A stretch of 64,000 nt of DNA from Pedobacter heparinus DSM 2366. Its GTDB lineage: Bacteria; Bacteroidota; Bacteroidia; Sphingobacteriales; Sphingobacteriaceae. The notes under the pieces were generated by a model. It did not search any database, had not been told where the DNA came from, and saw only the letters and a list, made by a program, of their open reading frames with translations. Of this stretch, positions 54,129-63,282 are shown in pieces. Where the stretch lies: assembly GCF_000023825.1 (NCBI RefSeq), contig NC_013061.1, positions 3,658,001-3,722,000 of the forward strand, given 5' to 3'. Positions within the stretch are counted from its first letter, which is position 1, and each line of letters begins with the position of its first letter. The translations under genes were made by a program, and so were the position numbers.

Positions 54129-55849
54129 TGCAGCTTTGAAATTTCTATTCCCGCAGTGATGACAGCACCCATACCGCGCGGATCATTGTCTATCGTTTTT
54201 CTTTTCATATAAAACTCCTGATCGTAACCAATGTCGGTTCCCTGGCAAATGCCCTGCACCACACCGTTTTCATCAATCTTGGTTTTAACGGCTTGCCAAC
54301 CTGCAATCGCATTCTTTTTATAGGCAGGGCTTAACCAGCCTTGTCTTACCCCCCTGGCCAATGCCAGGGTAAATAAGGCCGTACAGGAGGTTTCCTCATA
54401 CGAATCGGCCCTGTCAAGTACCTGGTGCCAGAAACCGTTTTTATTCTGGTAACTTATCAGCACTTTCATCTGCTGTCTGAAATTCTGAAGTACCTGTTGA
54501 TAAGCAGGATGGTTTTTGGGTAATTTTTCAAGCAGTTCAGCTGTTGCCCATACCACCCAGCCATTGGCCCGTCCCCAGTAAGCGGCCGAGCGTTGCTGGC
54601 TATGGTTAAACCAGGCATGTTTATACAGACCCGTTGCAGGGTCGAGCAGGTATTTCCTGAAGTTCAATACCTGTTTGGCAGCATCGTCGTAGTATTTAGC
54701 ATCAGCTGTAATCTTTGCCATCTGCAGCAGGAAAGGTACGCTCATAAACAAATCGTCGGCCCAGACTGTTGATTCAACAGGTTCAGGGCGACAAAAAGTA
54801 CCATCCTTTAACCTGAGCTGTTCTTTAGCTACATAAGCTCCTATGGGCATTACCAATTCTCTTACCTTGTCATCCTTTTCCCTTAAATATTGTTCTGCAA
54901 ACGGCAAAACGGGTGCCCCGGTATCGTCCAGCATGGTGCGCCTGAATATGCGGTGGTAACTGCCGCGCCAGGCAAACAGATTGTTGTACTGATAATCGGA
55001 ATAAGGCAGTTGCCGTAGGGTAAAATTAATATACTGCCTGGCAAAGGCACTGTATTTACCATTGTTGTCAAGCGCCATGATACTCCATACCATTGTACCA
55101 TGCGAATAATGCCAGTCGGTATAAGGGTCGCGCTGGTAGGCCGCCGTGGCCGGCGTTTCCAGTTCAGGAATAAAGCGCTGCGAACTTTTAGCCCAGGTCA
55201 GCACCCTCCCCTTTTCCATTGTATAATCCGGCATGCCCTTTTCGGGCAGCCGGGTATTGCTAACTGGACCTAAAAGCATCCAGGCTGTATTTTGATTGTC
55301 CTCTTTAATTCCTGAGCTGAATTTTGCAGCAGCATCCAGGTCGCCCTCTTTTGTAGCCGGCATCAGAAATACGACAGGCAATGCATTTGCCCCGGGTGTA
55401 TAACAGATCACTACTTCGTTATCACCCTTTTTTAAGCGTGCAGAAAAACTTTTATTGAAGGTAAAACGATTATAAGAAATCTCCTTGGGGATTTGAATAA
55501 CCGGGTTCTCTTCATGGTATACCTGTTTTCTGTTTAACCAGATGCTGAGCTTGCCGGCATAACTTAAGCCAAAACTTACAGTGGTATCGCTGATGGCTGT
55601 AAGCTGGCTTTTCGCATATACCTGTTGTGCTGATGCAGGCTGTAAATTTCTGAAATCAATCACCTGCAGGCCCAGTACATCTTTCTGGGGAACCAGTGTA
55701 AAAGCAAAACGTGTATCAGCAATAACCTTATCTGCTACTTTTTTAGCTACAGACAGTGCATCATTGGACTGGGCGGATACAGCTAAAGAGGCGCCCGTTA
55801 AAATTAAAGTACCTGCTATGACAAAAAATAACCTGCTAAATAAGTTCAT
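54125..55849 (-). CDS. GH105-type unsaturated uronyl hydrolase
   Basis: The 574-residue protein has a signal peptide (to about 27), an N-terminal beta-sandwich part (to about 190) and a GH88/GH105 alpha/alpha barrel. Barrel motifs are ESTVWADDLFMSVPFLLQM (catalytic-type Asp), HAWFNHSQ, YWGRANGWVVWATAELL, GFWHQVLDRADSYEETSCT and NDPRGMGAVITAGIEI. GH105 enzymes remove 4,5-unsaturated galacturonic or glucuronic acid from lyase products. It implies that a lyase acts upstream in the pathway. Followed by the 924-residue gene with a 4-bp overlap. Confidence 0.88.
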   Translation of the reverse strand: MNLFSRLFFVIAGTLILTGASLAVSAQSNDALSVAKKVADKVIADTRFAFTLVPQKDVLGLQVIDFRNLQPASAQQVYAKSQLTAISDTTVSFGLSYAGKLSIWLNRKQVYHEENPVIQIPKEISYNRFTFNKSFSARLKKGDNEVVICYTPGANALPVVFLMPATKEGDLDAAAKFSSGIKEDNQNTAWMLLGPVSNTRLPEKGMPDYTMEKGRVLTWAKSSQRFIPELETPATAAYQRDPYTDWHYSHGTMVWSIMALDNNGKYSAFARQYINFTLRQLPYSDYQYNNLFAWRGSYHRIFRRTMLDDTGAPVLPFAEQYLREKDDKVRELVMPIGAYVAKEQLRLKDGTFCRPEPVESTVWADDLFMSVPFLLQMAKITADAKYYDDAAKQVLNFRKYLLDPATGLYKHAWFNHSQQRSAAYWGRANGWVVWATAELLEKLPKNHPAYQQVLQNFRQQMKVLISYQNKNGFWHQVLDRADSYEETSCTALFTLALARGVRQGWLSPAYKKNAIAGWQAVKTKIDENGVVQGICQGTDIGYDQEFYMKRKTIDNDPRGMGAVITAGIEISKLQ

Positions 55850-55864
55850 TGCTTTATTTAAATT

Positions 55865-56629
55865 TTAAAGGATTAATGATGCACTGTCCTGATCTAAAAA
55901 TAGCGTTGCGTCGGAATGGGTCCTTAAGGATGTAGAAGGATATTTTGCAGTAATGGACTCATTGAGTGTATATTTTACCGCCTGTGCTTTATTTTTACCT
56001 GGCACCATACAAAAGATGTACTTCGACTGCAGCAAGGCCGGAATGGTCAAGGTATAAGCCAGGGAAGGCACCTCAGCTACCGTAGGGAAACAACCGTCAT
56101 GTACCTGCTGTACTTTGCAGGGTTCGTCCAGATCGATGATCTTGACCAGTACCGGATCGTTAAAATCGGCCACATGCGGATCATTAAATGCCAGGTGTGT
56201 GTTTTCGCCTATGCCCATAAAGGTAATATCCGGGGGCATCTTTTCCAGTAAAGCTGCATAACGCCTGCTTTCTGCTTCAGTATCGTTACCATCTTCATTC
56301 AGGTAATACACCTTTTTAAGGGGCAGTTTTGAAAAGATCTTCTTGTTCAGAAAATTGCCGAAGCGCTGGGGATGTGTTACAGGCAAACCGGTATATTCAT
56401 CCATATGAAAAGCATTTACGCGGTTCCAGGCAATGTCCTTTTCAACTGCAATGGCCTCAAGAAACTCATTCTGAGAAGCTGCAGCAGCAAAGATGATGTT
56501 TACCTCATCTTTGTGCTGCAACAATTCCCTGAGGCATTGCGCTGCCAAATCAGCAGCGCTTGTCCCCATTTCTCCCCTCGTATTGTAAACCTTAACTTTT
56601 AACTTGTCTTTTAAAAATTCTTTAATCAT
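55865..56629 (-). CDS. NagB-like sugar-phosphate isomerase/deaminase with variant active site
   Basis: The 254-residue cytoplasmic protein has the glucosamine-6-phosphate deaminase fold: NIIFAAAASQNEFLEAI, FHMDEYTGLP (Asp77, matching Asp72 of E. coli NagB) and GIGENTHLAFNDP. In E. coli NagB the last block is GVGNDGHIAFNEP: catalytic Asp141 is here Asn143, His143 is His145, and Glu148 is Asp150. A group with GIGEN-type motifs is common in polysaccharide loci, so amino-sugar phosphate remains plausible but the exact substrate is unsure. It lies between the TonB receptor (7 bp) and GH105 (15 bp) genes. Confidence 0.8.
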   Translation of the reverse strand: MIKEFLKDKLKVKVYNTRGEMGTSAADLAAQCLRELLQHKDEVNIIFAAAASQNEFLEAIAVEKDIAWNRVNAFHMDEYTGLPVTHPQRFGNFLNKKIFSKLPLKKVYYLNEDGNDTEAESRRYAALLEKMPPDITFMGIGENTHLAFNDPHVADFNDPVLVKIIDLDEPCKVQQVHDGCFPTVAEVPSLAYTLTIPALLQSKYIFCMVPGKNKAQAVKYTLNESITAKYPSTSLRTHSDATLFLDQDSASLIL

Positions 56630-56636
56630 ATCTTAA

Positions 56637-59468
56637 TTAATAACGGTATTTTAATCCGGCACGGGCCGAAAAATCATAAAATGTATTGGTAAAAATTCTT
56701 GAACGCTCGCCAAAGTATTCTACCTGAGGCTGGTTGGTTAAGTTCACCCCCTCAGCATAAATGGTCAGCTTTTTGGTGATGCGGTAAGAAGCATTCACAT
56801 CTAACTGGTAACGCGCAGCCCTGATTACATCAGTAGCATCATCTGTACCTAATGTTGAAGTATAAGCACCATTATAGTTCAGATTTCCCTGCAGTGTAAA
56901 ACCTTTTAAAGTGTAAGAAACCGAACCATTGGCGGTATGATCTGCTTGTCCTGGTAAGCGAAGCTTAGTTCTGCCCAAAGCATCAGCTCTGGAATGGGTA
57001 TAGGTATAGTTTGCATACAGGGAAATACCTTTCAGAATGCCAGGAAGAAAGGTAAGATTGGTTTGTGCGTTAACTTCTACACCAAATACTTTAGCCAGAT
57101 CTCCATTGTAAGCTTTGAAATATTGGTAACCTTTATATGCAGCTGCATCAGGAAACTCAGTACCGGTTAAATTAATCACGCTATTGTACTGAAACTTATC
57201 AATGTGTTTATAAAATGCACCAACAGAAAGGATGCCCAGGTTACTTAAATATTGCTCAATAGACAGATCGTAATTGGTAGCAAATGCAGGTTTCAGATCC
57301 GGGTTACCATCAGTTAATGTTTGGGCCAGGATACTTACTACACGACTGGGTACCAGATCATTAAAATTAGGCCTGGAATAACCAAAAGATACAGCGCCAC
57401 GTGCTACTGTATTTTTAGCCAGGTCATATTTACCCTGCAGGTTTGGTAAATATTTGGTATAGTTGTATTTAGAATTAACAGGCACAGAAGAAGTGAGAAA
57501 CCCATCTTTATCCTGATTAACCAGTTTGGCGTCATAATCTACATCTGTTCTTTCTACCCTCAAACCACCTAACAGCATTAACCGCTTAAATTGAATACGA
57601 TTCATCAGGTATCCGGCTACTACATTCTCCTGTGCATCATAGAAGTAAGCATCAATTGATATTTTCTTCTGGTCTGCATTCTGTGTAAAATAAGAAGGAT
57701 TGTTGTAAAAAAAGTCTATAGTAGCATCCTTATCCACGTTCAAACCGAAATTGATGTTGTTATCCAGAAAATCTGCATCGAGTTCTGAATTTCCTTTAAA
57801 ATTATTGAGGCTACCTACGCCAGCAGGCCCGCTATAGTTGGCAACAAATGTACTTGAGGGTCTGAAACGCTTGTTGCTCATCCTTTTTACTTTTGCACCC
57901 ATTTTAAAATAAGCATCATTATCTCCTATTTTGTAGGGATAAGTAAGGTTTAAGCGTGCGACAACATTGCGGCCTTGTGTTTTAAAATCGTTCGCTTCAA
58001 TGGTATTATAATTATATAAAGCTGCGTTATTTTTGGCATCAGTGGAACCTGTTGCCTGGATATAATCACCAGATATATCGGTAATCGTTAAAGGAACATT
58101 ACCGGTAATATAATTAAAAGCCGCAGCACGCTGATCAAAATTAGAAGCCGTTAAAAATATTCCTCCATCTAGTTTAACCTTACTTAACATGGTTTCACCT
58201 TCCAAACTGAAATTGATATTGCTGTTTCGCATTTGTCTGTCCAGCACCTCATTGTAGCCCCTGCCTCTTGTGGTGGTATAAACACCATTGGCAAAAGTGG
58301 TATTGGCGGTTTGCATACGTGTACGTTTGCGGTAGCGGGTAGCATCGTTGTCCAGACTGTTAAAGGTTAAATTCGCCACAATGGAAGTAGTTGGGCTAAA
58401 GCTATAATCGATGGTGGTGGTTGCCCCCATACGGGTACGTTCATTTTCCAGATAAACGAGACGGATATCTGTAGGGAAATAGATGGAGTCCTTGTTACCA
58501 ATAAAATCTTTTTTCTGCCAGGCCTGTGCATTGATCTCATCATAGCCATTGTTTGTTTTGTAATAACTACCAGATACCGTAACCCCCAGTTTACCGTTGG
58601 GCATATCATCCGTTGCACCATAACGACGGCCAAAGCTGATGTTGCCAATGCCGTTTGAATTGTTGCGCAGCTTGTTATAACCACCACCTAAGTCGACCGA
58701 CAACTGTGGTTTTAAACTGATGGCAGTAGGTGTTTTTAAGTTAATTGCACCCGCAATGGCATCCCCATCCAGGTCAGGGGTCAGGGTTTTGATAACCTCC
58801 ATAGAGGCCAGCACATTTGCCGGGATCAGGTCCAGCTGTGCATTACGCTGGCCAAGCTCCTGCGTACCCATAATCTGTTCGCCATTGATATTGATATTGG
58901 TATAGCCACCGGGTGTACCACGCAGCTGTACCGTTGAGCCTTCACCCTGCTCACGGCCGATTGTTACACCCGGAAGCCTTTGCAGCGATTCAGCTACGTT
59001 GAGATCAGGGAAACGTCCCATCAGATCGGCCGAGATCACCTGCTTGATGTTGTCGGCATTTCTTTGCTGGTTCAGGGCTTTCTGCTGTCCTTCTATTACC
59101 CCGGATACTGTAACACCCTTTAAAGCAACACTGCTGGCTACCAGCCGGATGTTTTGTACCAGTGTTTGTCCGGCTTTCAGTTCAACATTGGTTTCAACAG
59201 GGCTATATCCCATATAAAATACGGTAACTACATAATTGCCTGGCTGCAGATCGTTCAGTTGAAAATCACCAGTGGTACTACTGGAAACACCTTTATTTGT
59301 ACCCTTGATCTTTACAGATGCTCCGGGCAATGCGCCTCCTTGCTCATCGATCACTTTACCCCTGATGTTGCCCACGGTTTGGGCATGTGCAGGAACACTT
59401 ATCCCTGCGACGGAAATGATAACCGCTAATATCCACATGAGATATGATTTAAGAATAGATTTTTTCAT
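56637..59468 (-). CDS. TonB-dependent receptor of the polysaccharide operon
   Basis: The 943-residue outer-membrane protein has a signal peptide, a carboxypeptidase-regulatory-like domain (GNIRGKVIDEQGGALPGASVKIKG), a plug (NIKQVISADLMGRFPDLNVAESLQRLPGV, GEGSTVQLRGTPGGYTNI) and a barrel ending in Tyr-Arg-Tyr. It lacks the SusC-type TonB box region variants and has no susD gene next to it, so it is of the single-component, TIGR01782-like type. It probably imports oligosaccharides made by the secreted enzymes of the operon. Confidence 0.88.
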   Translation of the reverse strand: MKKSILKSYLMWILAVIISVAGISVPAHAQTVGNIRGKVIDEQGGALPGASVKIKGTNKGVSSSTTGDFQLNDLQPGNYVVTVFYMGYSPVETNVELKAGQTLVQNIRLVASSVALKGVTVSGVIEGQQKALNQQRNADNIKQVISADLMGRFPDLNVAESLQRLPGVTIGREQGEGSTVQLRGTPGGYTNININGEQIMGTQELGQRNAQLDLIPANVLASMEVIKTLTPDLDGDAIAGAINLKTPTAISLKPQLSVDLGGGYNKLRNNSNGIGNISFGRRYGATDDMPNGKLGVTVSGSYYKTNNGYDEINAQAWQKKDFIGNKDSIYFPTDIRLVYLENERTRMGATTTIDYSFSPTTSIVANLTFNSLDNDATRYRKRTRMQTANTTFANGVYTTTRGRGYNEVLDRQMRNSNINFSLEGETMLSKVKLDGGIFLTASNFDQRAAAFNYITGNVPLTITDISGDYIQATGSTDAKNNAALYNYNTIEANDFKTQGRNVVARLNLTYPYKIGDNDAYFKMGAKVKRMSNKRFRPSSTFVANYSGPAGVGSLNNFKGNSELDADFLDNNINFGLNVDKDATIDFFYNNPSYFTQNADQKKISIDAYFYDAQENVVAGYLMNRIQFKRLMLLGGLRVERTDVDYDAKLVNQDKDGFLTSSVPVNSKYNYTKYLPNLQGKYDLAKNTVARGAVSFGYSRPNFNDLVPSRVVSILAQTLTDGNPDLKPAFATNYDLSIEQYLSNLGILSVGAFYKHIDKFQYNSVINLTGTEFPDAAAYKGYQYFKAYNGDLAKVFGVEVNAQTNLTFLPGILKGISLYANYTYTHSRADALGRTKLRLPGQADHTANGSVSYTLKGFTLQGNLNYNGAYTSTLGTDDATDVIRAARYQLDVNASYRITKKLTIYAEGVNLTNQPQVEYFGERSRIFTNTFYDFSARAGLKYRY

Positions 59469-59516
59469 GACAAGTTTTGTTTTGGGTTTGGTTATTGGTT
59501 GATATATTGGTTAGTT

Positions 59517-60764
59517 CTAGAATGATTTGAATTTATAGTAATCGCTCAAAAAGCGAAGTGCGAAACTGGTACCGATATCCCGGTTGACCAGCCATACCTT
59601 GCCCTTGGACCTGGTACGGGTCTCTATTACCTGGCCCCTCAGGTTTTTATCGGGGTGGTCTTCAGCAAAACGGTTGTGTACCAGCCAATAGGCGGATTTT
59701 TCGATATTGGCATCAAACTCCTTATAACCCTGCTTAGCAAGTTCCATCCATACAATACCGGAAAGGGCGACTTCAGAACCAGTTACTGAGCCCTTATCCG
59801 GTGCTTTACCATCTGTATAATTGTCGTAATACATGGTGCCATCCTTTTGCTGCGCTTTAGCATGTGTACGGGCAGTTTTGGCCGCAGCTTCCAGGTATTT
59901 TTTATCCTTGGTCAGCTTAAAAGCCTCGATGAGTGATTCGGCATACCAAAGGTTAAAGCGGGGATGAAAGGAATGTACATCTTTAAAATTGGGCATAAAG
60001 TCGGACCAGATCCCGTTTTCGTCCTGCAATTTCAGCAGACTGTTGCAAAGGTTGATAAAGGCCTCTTTAAAGGCTTTGTTCCCGGAAAATTCGTATGCAT
60101 CTTTAAATAAAGAGCCCTCTGTGTTAGGACGGGAAACATCAAACAAAGTTTGTTCACCCACCTTTTTATCTTTCCAGAAGGGACTGTATTCCTTCTGTAC
60201 TTCACCTGTTTTCAGGTCTACATTGTCATAACATATCCCCTTCTCCGCATCGTACATATGCTTTAACATCCATCCCGCAGCTTCTGTAGCCACTTTTGCA
60301 TACTGTTTATCTTTGGTTACCCGGCTCAGTTCATAAATCCCCGGGGTACCGTCAGATATGGTAGCAAACACAATCACATCATCGCCGATAAAATCGCCAT
60401 GGGTAGCACCAAGCATGCCCTTTAACTTAGGGTGGTCTTTAATCTGCAGGCTTATCCAGTAATTACCTGCTTTTTTAGCAGCATTTAACCAGGCTTCATT
60501 GCCCCTGATCTTGTAGCCCGCCAGCAAGGCATTGATGGCCTGACCAGTATGCCATGGCACTTCATAGGGGTACCATTTGCCTTCTGTGAGGTTATAGTCG
60601 CAACGTGATTTACCCTGCTCATCCAGGATCACGTTTACAATGCAACTGGCCGTTTGATCGATTGCAGTTACAATTTCTTCCTTTTTAACCTGGGAAAAGG
60701 AAAGGTTGGGAGCGCTAACACAAGTGACCAGGATTATACTGGCCAGGATCCTAATCTGCTTCAT
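59517..60764 (-). CDS. Exported alpha/alpha six-hairpin glycosidase-like protein
   Basis: An ATG at 60782 exists, but the ATG at 60764 starts directly with a signal peptide (MKQIRILASIILVTCVSAPNLSFSQ) and is preferred (415 residues). The mature protein is a series of helical hairpins (WLNAAKKAGNYWISLQ, YAKVATEAAGWMLKHMYDA, FKEAFINLCNSLLKLQDENGIW, YLEAAAKTARTHAKAQQKDGTM) typical of GH88/GH105-like and epimerase-like folds. The catalytic residues cannot be assigned. The start overlaps the end of the hexosaminidase gene by 14 bp. Confidence 0.75.
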   Translation of the reverse strand: MKQIRILASIILVTCVSAPNLSFSQVKKEEIVTAIDQTASCIVNVILDEQGKSRCDYNLTEGKWYPYEVPWHTGQAINALLAGYKIRGNEAWLNAAKKAGNYWISLQIKDHPKLKGMLGATHGDFIGDDVIVFATISDGTPGIYELSRVTKDKQYAKVATEAAGWMLKHMYDAEKGICYDNVDLKTGEVQKEYSPFWKDKKVGEQTLFDVSRPNTEGSLFKDAYEFSGNKAFKEAFINLCNSLLKLQDENGIWSDFMPNFKDVHSFHPRFNLWYAESLIEAFKLTKDKKYLEAAAKTARTHAKAQQKDGTMYYDNYTDGKAPDKGSVTGSEVALSGIVWMELAKQGYKEFDANIEKSAYWLVHNRFAEDHPDKNLRGQVIETRTRSKGKVWLVNRDIGTSFALRFLSDYYKFKSF

Positions 60765-63282
60765 GACTGTTCTGGTTAGCATTGATGGTATATTTATGTT
60801 TATGATTGGTTACCGGTTCTGTAGTGTCTAATCTGAAAGTAAATGCTGCATTGGCATTGCTGCTTTTTACTTTTAACAGGATATAATTACTGCCCGCTTT
60901 TAAAGGCAGGCTGTAAGCTTTTTCTTTAGGCAGGGCCGGGTTGTTTTTTGCTGCCGCATTGCCTTCAGCAATCGGACTATTGTTACAAAAAAGTTCTACA
61001 GCTGAATCATTTCCGATCCATGCCTGTACCTGTCCGGCTGTTTCCGTGCTAATGGTACAAAAGGCGTAGACATAGGCATTGCTGCCCAGGTCTTTAAATT
61101 TATTGATGATACCGCCATTGTCGGTATTGTATTTCATCCAGCGAAACTGTTTACTGTTGTACTGTGCAAAATCACCAGGTTTGGGTGGATGGTTTGCTGA
61201 TTGTTCTTCCGAATATAAAAATGGCGGGAATCCGCCCGACTTGCTTTTAAAAGGTCCGCTTAACAACCAGAAATTAAAATAATACTGATCACTTTCTACC
61301 ACATTTAGTCCGACAGCAGCAGCCGCTGGCAAGGAATTAACTTTGCCAGGTCTTTCCAGGGAGAGCAGTTTATTTTCAAGGTCTGTTAATGCAGCAATAC
61401 GTGTTTTATAGGGTTTTAAAGCATAATCAAGTGTATAAGGCTGATTTTCAGCGTTCCATTTATTACGGAAATCTATTTCCATAGCCTCGTACCTGTTTTT
61501 CAGCACTTTTAAGGAAACAATACGTTCGTTCATACCGTCAACCTGTTTTCCCTGCTGCTGCTGGTACCATTTTGCAAGTTCCGCAATCTGTATCCTGGTA
61601 TCAAAAAGCAGTTTGTACCGGTCAACAATATATTTCAGCGTGGCCAGATCGGAAAGGTGGCGCTTAGGTTTTGCGTTCTGCAGCAGCTGTGCTGCTTCAT
61701 TTACCAGTCTTAAACCTTCGGCTACGTCTTTGTTGTTCAGGATAAGTGTTTCGCCGTTTTGCGGTAAAATGTGCTGCCACCAGATTTCATGGGTCATGTT
61801 ATAGGTAAGCGGCAGGTCCCTCAGCTCCATAAGTTTGCCAATGGCTTTTACATAAGCCCCGTTTGCAGTTCCATAGGCTGTCTTCTCATAACGCAGATCG
61901 AAGCCATCATTTAAAACTGATTTTACGTTCCAGCTCTTCTCTGCCGCCATATAAACGCCATACCAGTCTTCCGAAAACAGCTGGTCGCCACCCTCATCCC
62001 AAATGGTAGTATAAGCACCAATGGTTCCTTTTTCATAACCTTCTTTAATAAACCCATTGATATTGGCTTTGGCAATGGCCAGATCTGGGAACAGCCTGTT
62101 GGTATTTAAAATACCCGGACAAACCATAAAACTGAGGTTACGTTTTACAAAAGGATCTATCCATTTGCTGTAAGATTGTGGATCGCCATATTCCCAGGTC
62201 ATGTAAACAATGTCTTTGGGCAGCATATCCAGGATTTCCTCATGCTGAAGGGCAATATCACCCCACATCATTAGTTTTTTCCCATTCTTTTTTACCACAT
62301 CATACAAAAACTTAAGATGATCTGCATAAAATTTGGCTACCCCAACACTATCTGTATATTTTTTAGATTTGCCCTTGCCCAGGTCGAAAGTCTCGTCGCA
62401 GTTCACATTGAAATAAGGAGAGCTGAAGGCGCCGCACATCTCGGTGATCACACTTTCCAGGAATTGTCTGGCTTTGGGATCGAGGGGCGAGATCATGGTA
62501 GACGTTTCGCCCATCGACTGGTACTGTGGCAGGGATAAAATATTGTTAAAATGCCCGAAGGACTGGAAACTGCCAATCAGCTGCATGTGGTATTTTGCAG
62601 CGTAGGCATCCAGCTCTTTCACATCGGCAATGGTCAGCTTACCATCTGCCGGTGCAAAATCGGGATATGATTTTGTCTGGATAACATGCTCGATATAAAA
62701 CGACAGACCATTTACTTTTAAAGCCGCCATCCTTTCAATCTGCTCTTTGATATAAGTAACTTTTGAAATAGGGCCGCGGCTGATGTCGTCAAACATCACC
62801 CTTTGCGGTAAAGATGGCCAGTCGGTAATCACCAGCTCTTTATTCCAGTCTGCATCCAGCAATTGTTTTAACGTTTGCAATCCGTAAAACAATCCTGTTT
62901 CGGTATTGGCCACCAGCAACTGGTCCTTATTGTTCAGGATCAGCACATACCCCTCTTTCCCAATCTGTTTTTTCCAGTCGGTCTTTAATTTAGTGGCATA
63001 GGGCCTAATCCTTGCATCCGTCTCTTTGTCGCGTCCGGTTAAACTTAAAGTTACAGCAGCTGCAGTTTTTTTACCTGTCAGCATATATTTTGTCACATCC
63101 GCCAAACGTTTCAGCATGGCCTGATCAATACCCCCTGCTTTAAGGGGTATATTTTTGATCGCTTTTATCGGAGCAGTTCCCTGCAGCACCTGTTGCGGAT
63201 AGGGCACAACAGGGATATCGGCTGCAAACAGTTTAGTGTTCAGCAATAAGAGCAAGATCAATATATGAGTTCCCCTTATCAT
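60751..63282 (-). CDS. GH20-like beta-N-acetylhexosaminidase with C-terminal beta domain
   Basis: The 843-residue protein has a signal peptide (to about 21), a GH20b-like domain (YPQQVLQGTAPIKAIKNIPL to about 155) and the GH20 (beta/alpha)8 barrel (WPSLPQRVMFDDISRGPISK, NGLSFYIEHVIQTKSYPDFAP, FQSFGHFNNILSLPQY). The catalytic Asp-Glu pair is D296-E297 in NVNCDETFDLG, where most GH20 enzymes have Gly-Gly-Asp-Glu. After about 650 a beta-sandwich, perhaps glycan-binding, follows. It would release terminal GlcNAc or GalNAc. Overlaps the beta-helix gene stop by 4 bp (ATGA). Confidence 0.85.
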   Translation of the reverse strand: MIRGTHILILLLLLNTKLFAADIPVVPYPQQVLQGTAPIKAIKNIPLKAGGIDQAMLKRLADVTKYMLTGKKTAAAVTLSLTGRDKETDARIRPYATKLKTDWKKQIGKEGYVLILNNKDQLLVANTETGLFYGLQTLKQLLDADWNKELVITDWPSLPQRVMFDDISRGPISKVTYIKEQIERMAALKVNGLSFYIEHVIQTKSYPDFAPADGKLTIADVKELDAYAAKYHMQLIGSFQSFGHFNNILSLPQYQSMGETSTMISPLDPKARQFLESVITEMCGAFSSPYFNVNCDETFDLGKGKSKKYTDSVGVAKFYADHLKFLYDVVKKNGKKLMMWGDIALQHEEILDMLPKDIVYMTWEYGDPQSYSKWIDPFVKRNLSFMVCPGILNTNRLFPDLAIAKANINGFIKEGYEKGTIGAYTTIWDEGGDQLFSEDWYGVYMAAEKSWNVKSVLNDGFDLRYEKTAYGTANGAYVKAIGKLMELRDLPLTYNMTHEIWWQHILPQNGETLILNNKDVAEGLRLVNEAAQLLQNAKPKRHLSDLATLKYIVDRYKLLFDTRIQIAELAKWYQQQQGKQVDGMNERIVSLKVLKNRYEAMEIDFRNKWNAENQPYTLDYALKPYKTRIAALTDLENKLLSLERPGKVNSLPAAAAVGLNVVESDQYYFNFWLLSGPFKSKSGGFPPFLYSEEQSANHPPKPGDFAQYNSKQFRWMKYNTDNGGIINKFKDLGSNAYVYAFCTISTETAGQVQAWIGNDSAVELFCNNSPIAEGNAAAKNNPALPKEKAYSLPLKAGSNYILLKVKSSNANAAFTFRLDTTEPVTNHKHKYTINANQNSHEAD

